Assembly (NCBI GenBank): GCA_018713005.1
Contig: DVFX01000055.1
Coordinates: 1 to 32,221 of the forward strand
DNA: 32,221 bases
Direction: 5' to 3'
Source of the DNA: Scatomorpha gallistercoris
GTDB lineage: Bacteria > Bacillota > Clostridia > Oscillospirales > Oscillospiraceae
Positions within the stretch are counted from its first letter, which is position 1; the number at the start of each line of letters is the position of its first letter. The position numbers were made by a program, and so were the translations under genes. The notes beneath the pieces are model-generated. The model searched no databases and had not been told where the DNA came from. It worked only from the letters and a program-made list of their open reading frames with translations. Shown in pieces: positions 30,709 through 32,221 of the stretch.

Positions 30709-31425
30709 GTGCATATAGTCATAGATCTCGTGTTGTTGGCCATACTGATTATCTGCGTCTGGTCGGGATACAGAAAGGGCTTTATCATAGGCATAGCGAA
30801 CCTGCTTGGCATCGTGGTGGCGCTGTACGGGGCCGTGCTGGTCTCTGGCGCGTTCTCATACGACGTCGTACCCGTGCTGCGCCCGTTCGTCAGCGGCTAC
30901 ATCGAGGGTCAGATGGATGACACGGTACTCGAGCAGATGGGTCTGGACAACACGGATTTGAGCTATGAGGATATCCTTGCCGGGGACAGCCAGCTGCGGC
31001 ACGAGTTCTGCTACACCTGCTACACCACCGTGGGCATCTACGACGACGCGGCAGACCAGATGGCCACCGAGGCCGAGGAGTACGCCGACGCCAATGAAGT
31101 GCAGATAAGCGAGGCCATAGTCGAGGTTTTCTGCGAGCGCGCGGCCTACGTCGCGGGCGTGGTGCTCATGTTCCTCATCTTCCTGATAGCCCTGATGGCC
31201 ATAGCGAACATACCGAACCTCTCGTACAGGATACCAAATATGGACGTCCTGAACGACGCGGGAGGAGCGGCTATGGGCTTCATAAACGGCATATGCTACT
31301 GCATACTTATCTGCTGGGCGCTGCGCTTCCTGGGCCTGGTAATCGGCGTGGACACATTGGGCAAGACCCTGCTCGCCAAATTTTTCATAGCAATCGACCT
31401 GCTCACAGCAGGTGTGGGTATCTGA
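30709..31425 (+). CDS. cvpA: CvpA family membrane protein
   Basis: 238 residues. GTG start 8 nt after AAAAGGAGG. Four hydrophobic segments as in CvpA/YshB: about 5-20, 24-48, 146-166 and 190-212. The first block (DLVLLAILIICVWSGYRKGF) is typical. The soluble part between segments 2 and 3 (about 50-145) is longer than in E. coli CvpA and acidic. CvpA is needed for colicin V production in E. coli but its general role is unknown. Last gene of the run that begins with the methyltransferase/ECF genes. Confidence 0.88.
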   Translation: MHIVIDLVLLAILIICVWSGYRKGFIIGIANLLGIVVALYGAVLVSGAFSYDVVPVLRPFVSGYIEGQMDDTVLEQMGLDNTDLSYEDILAGDSQLRHEFCYTCYTTVGIYDDAADQMATEAEEYADANEVQISEAIVEVFCERAAYVAGVVLMFLIFLIALMAIANIPNLSYRIPNMDVLNDAGGAAMGFINGICYCILICWALRFLGLVIGVDTLGKTLLAKFFIAIDLLTAGVGI

Positions 31426-31435
31426 CAGGCCGGAC

Positions 31436-31467
31436 GGCGCCCGGAGCCGGAAAAGGGACCGGGCGCC
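31436..31467 (+). terminator. Hairpin after cvpA
   Basis: GGCGCCCGG (31436-31444) pairs with CCGGGCGCC (31459-31467). No T-run follows, so it may end transcription inefficiently or only stabilise the mRNA. Confidence 0.4.
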
Positions 31468-31525
31468 CCAGGTGCCTGCAGGGAAGGTTATATATGAACA
31501 AACTGTCAATTTCACTTCGGCAGTG

Positions 31526-31554
31526 TTGACATTTTGAGGACTTAGTGATAAATT
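31526..31554 (+). promoter_or_regulatory. Heat-shock (HrcA-controlled) promoter of the Clp gene
   Basis: TTGACA (31526-31531, perfect -35), 17-nt spacer, TAAATT (31549-31554) with an extended TGA. The CIRCE operator begins inside the -10. Confidence 0.8.
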
Positions 31555-31579
31555 AGCACTCGTATAAATGGAGTGCTAA
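31553..31579 (+). promoter_or_regulatory. CIRCE operator (HrcA binding site)
   Basis: TTAGCACTC-N9-GAGTGCTAA is a perfect match to the CIRCE consensus, overlapping the -10 and the transcription start. HrcA repressor should hold the Clp gene off until heat or protein-folding stress draws GroEL away. In Bacillus the clpC operon is under CtsR instead. Confidence 0.95.
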
Positions 31580-31634
31580 TTTTTCTTTTCCTTGGACAGC
31601 AATGGAATTTTCGAGATAAACAGGAGATTTTACT

Positions 31635-32221
31635 ATGCAACCTACTCTTTGCTCGCGCTGCAAGAAGAATGTGGCGGTAATATTTATAACACGCATGGAT
31701 CCGAACGGGGAATCCCACAACGAGGGCCTCTGCCTGAAGTGCGCCCGCGAGCTGCACATAAAGCCGGTGGACGACGTGATAAACAAGATGGGCCTCAGCG
31801 ACGACGAGCTTGACGGCCTGACCAATGAGATGATGGAGGCGCTCGGCAACGCCGAGGGCCTGATGGATATCGAAAATACGGACTCGGATTCCGACGATGA
31901 GGGCAAGACCGCGACCTTCCCCTTCCTGAACAGGCTCATGGGCCAGATGGGGAACCCGCAGCGCCAGGACAGCGACCTGCCCGTCCAGAGCTCGTCGAGC
32001 CAGGGCAGCCAGGGCGGCCCGACTCCGCAGAGCGCCCCGCCCCAGCGCCCGAAGCGCAAGTTCCTCGACAACTACTGCATCGATCTCACCGAGAGGGCGA
32101 GGCAGGGCAAGCTCGACGCCATGATTGGCCGCGAGGAGGAGCTTGAGCGCGTCATACAAATTCTCAACCGCCGCCAGAAGAACAACCCCTGCCTTATCGG
32201 CGAGCCCGGCGTCGGCAAGAC
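31635..32221 (+). CDS. Clp-type AAA+ ATPase with McsA-like zinc finger N-terminus (3' partial)
   Basis: 195 codons are visible; the frame is open at the window end. ATG at 31635 follows AGGAGA. Residues 1-45 form a four-cysteine zinc finger (Cys6, Cys9, Cys33, Cys36) like the N-terminus of McsA, followed by a helical stretch (DDVINKMGLSDDELD), an acidic and then Gln/Ser/Pro-rich linker (about 80-140), and the start of AAA+ domain 1: LTERARQGKLDAMIGREEEL from 151 and Walker A GEPGVGKT at 189-196, cut at the end. The usual double Clp_N repeat domain is absent. It should unfold substrates for ClpP; the zinc finger probably selects substrates or partners. CIRCE upstream shows stress control. Confidence 0.88.
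   Translation, partial: MQPTLCSRCKKNVAVIFITRMDPNGESHNEGLCLKCARELHIKPVDDVINKMGLSDDELDGLTNEMMEALGNAEGLMDIENTDSDSDDEGKTATFPFLNRLMGQMGNPQRQDSDLPVQSSSSQGSQGGPTPQSAPPQRPKRKFLDNYCIDLTERARQGKLDAMIGREEELERVIQILNRRQKNNPCLIGEPGVGK

Noticed and set aside
31494..31529. 11-codon ORF (MNKLSISLRQC) after GGGAAGG just before the Clp promoter
   Set aside because: It overlaps the -35 box of the Clp promoter, is very short and shows no link to regulation; probably chance.
1..32221. Mobile elements, CRISPR arrays, defence islands, tRNA or rRNA genes
   Set aside because: No transposase or integrase motifs, no regular repeats, no cloverleaf or rRNA-like sequence was seen on either strand.

Overview
The window is chromosomal DNA from a GC-rich Gram-positive bacterium, most likely a gut-type clostridium of the Oscillospiraceae/Eubacteriales kind. 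The signs are strong AGGAGG ribosome binding sites, many GTG and TTG starts, lipoproteins with Clostridia-style signal peptides and poly-acidic/Ser/Thr linkers, a guanine riboswitch, a group II ECF transporter module with truA, and a perfect CIRCE operator before a Clp ATPase. I see no phage, plasmid, IS element, CRISPR array, tRNA or rRNA. No species assignment is possible from the sequence alone.

Layout. 1-2693: 5'-truncated ferredoxin/ASKHA corrinoid-activation protein, then a shortened methionine-synthase-like homocysteine methyltransferase. 2754-3241: promoter, a 56-residue 2[4Fe-4S] ferredoxin and a highly structured intergenic stretch. 3260-4822: trmN6-like and rsmI methyltransferases with a terminator. 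4987-5693: a vanZ-like gene broken by two frameshifts. 5773-9641 (minus strand): SLH lipoprotein, pyridoxal/pyridoxamine kinase, a two-TM protein and a DUF362 iron-sulfur protein. 9806-10938: ilvE. 10940-13068 (minus): DUF1232 protein and M3 oligopeptidase. 13234-19220: xpt, then a guanine riboswitch and a four-gene BMP-type nucleoside/purine ABC importer. 19215-22084 (minus): overlapping mnmG-mnmA. 22159-24826: polar amino-acid ABC importer. 24949-25746: a second amino-acid-binding lipoprotein whose segments are in rotated order. 25833-26699: SAM methyltransferase. 26703-31425: ecfA1-ecfA2-ecfT-truA, a membrane-anchored unknown and cvpA. 31526-32221: CIRCE-controlled Clp ATPase with an McsA-like zinc finger, cut by the window end.

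How the genes work together. Two import systems are each led by a lipoprotein, followed by an intercistronic hairpin and then the membrane and ATPase genes, an arrangement expected to give more binding protein than permease. Purine supply is joined: xpt salvages xanthine/guanine and the riboswitch next to it gates the importer. tRNA/rRNA modification recurs (trmN6, rsmI, mnmG, mnmA, truA, a 25833 methyltransferase). The ECF module has no S component here, so it probably serves S components encoded elsewhere.

The strongest unusual signal is the lipoprotein at 24949-25746. Aligned by eye with the ordinary binding protein at 22242-23105, its C-terminal lobe segment comes first and its N-terminal segment last, as in a circular permutation. 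Other points worth attention are the McsA-like zinc finger on the Clp ATPase, two apparently leaderless genes (mnmG, pdxY), half a pterin-binding barrel left on the homocysteine methyltransferase, and an Ile-codon split (ATA against ATC) that seems to follow expression.
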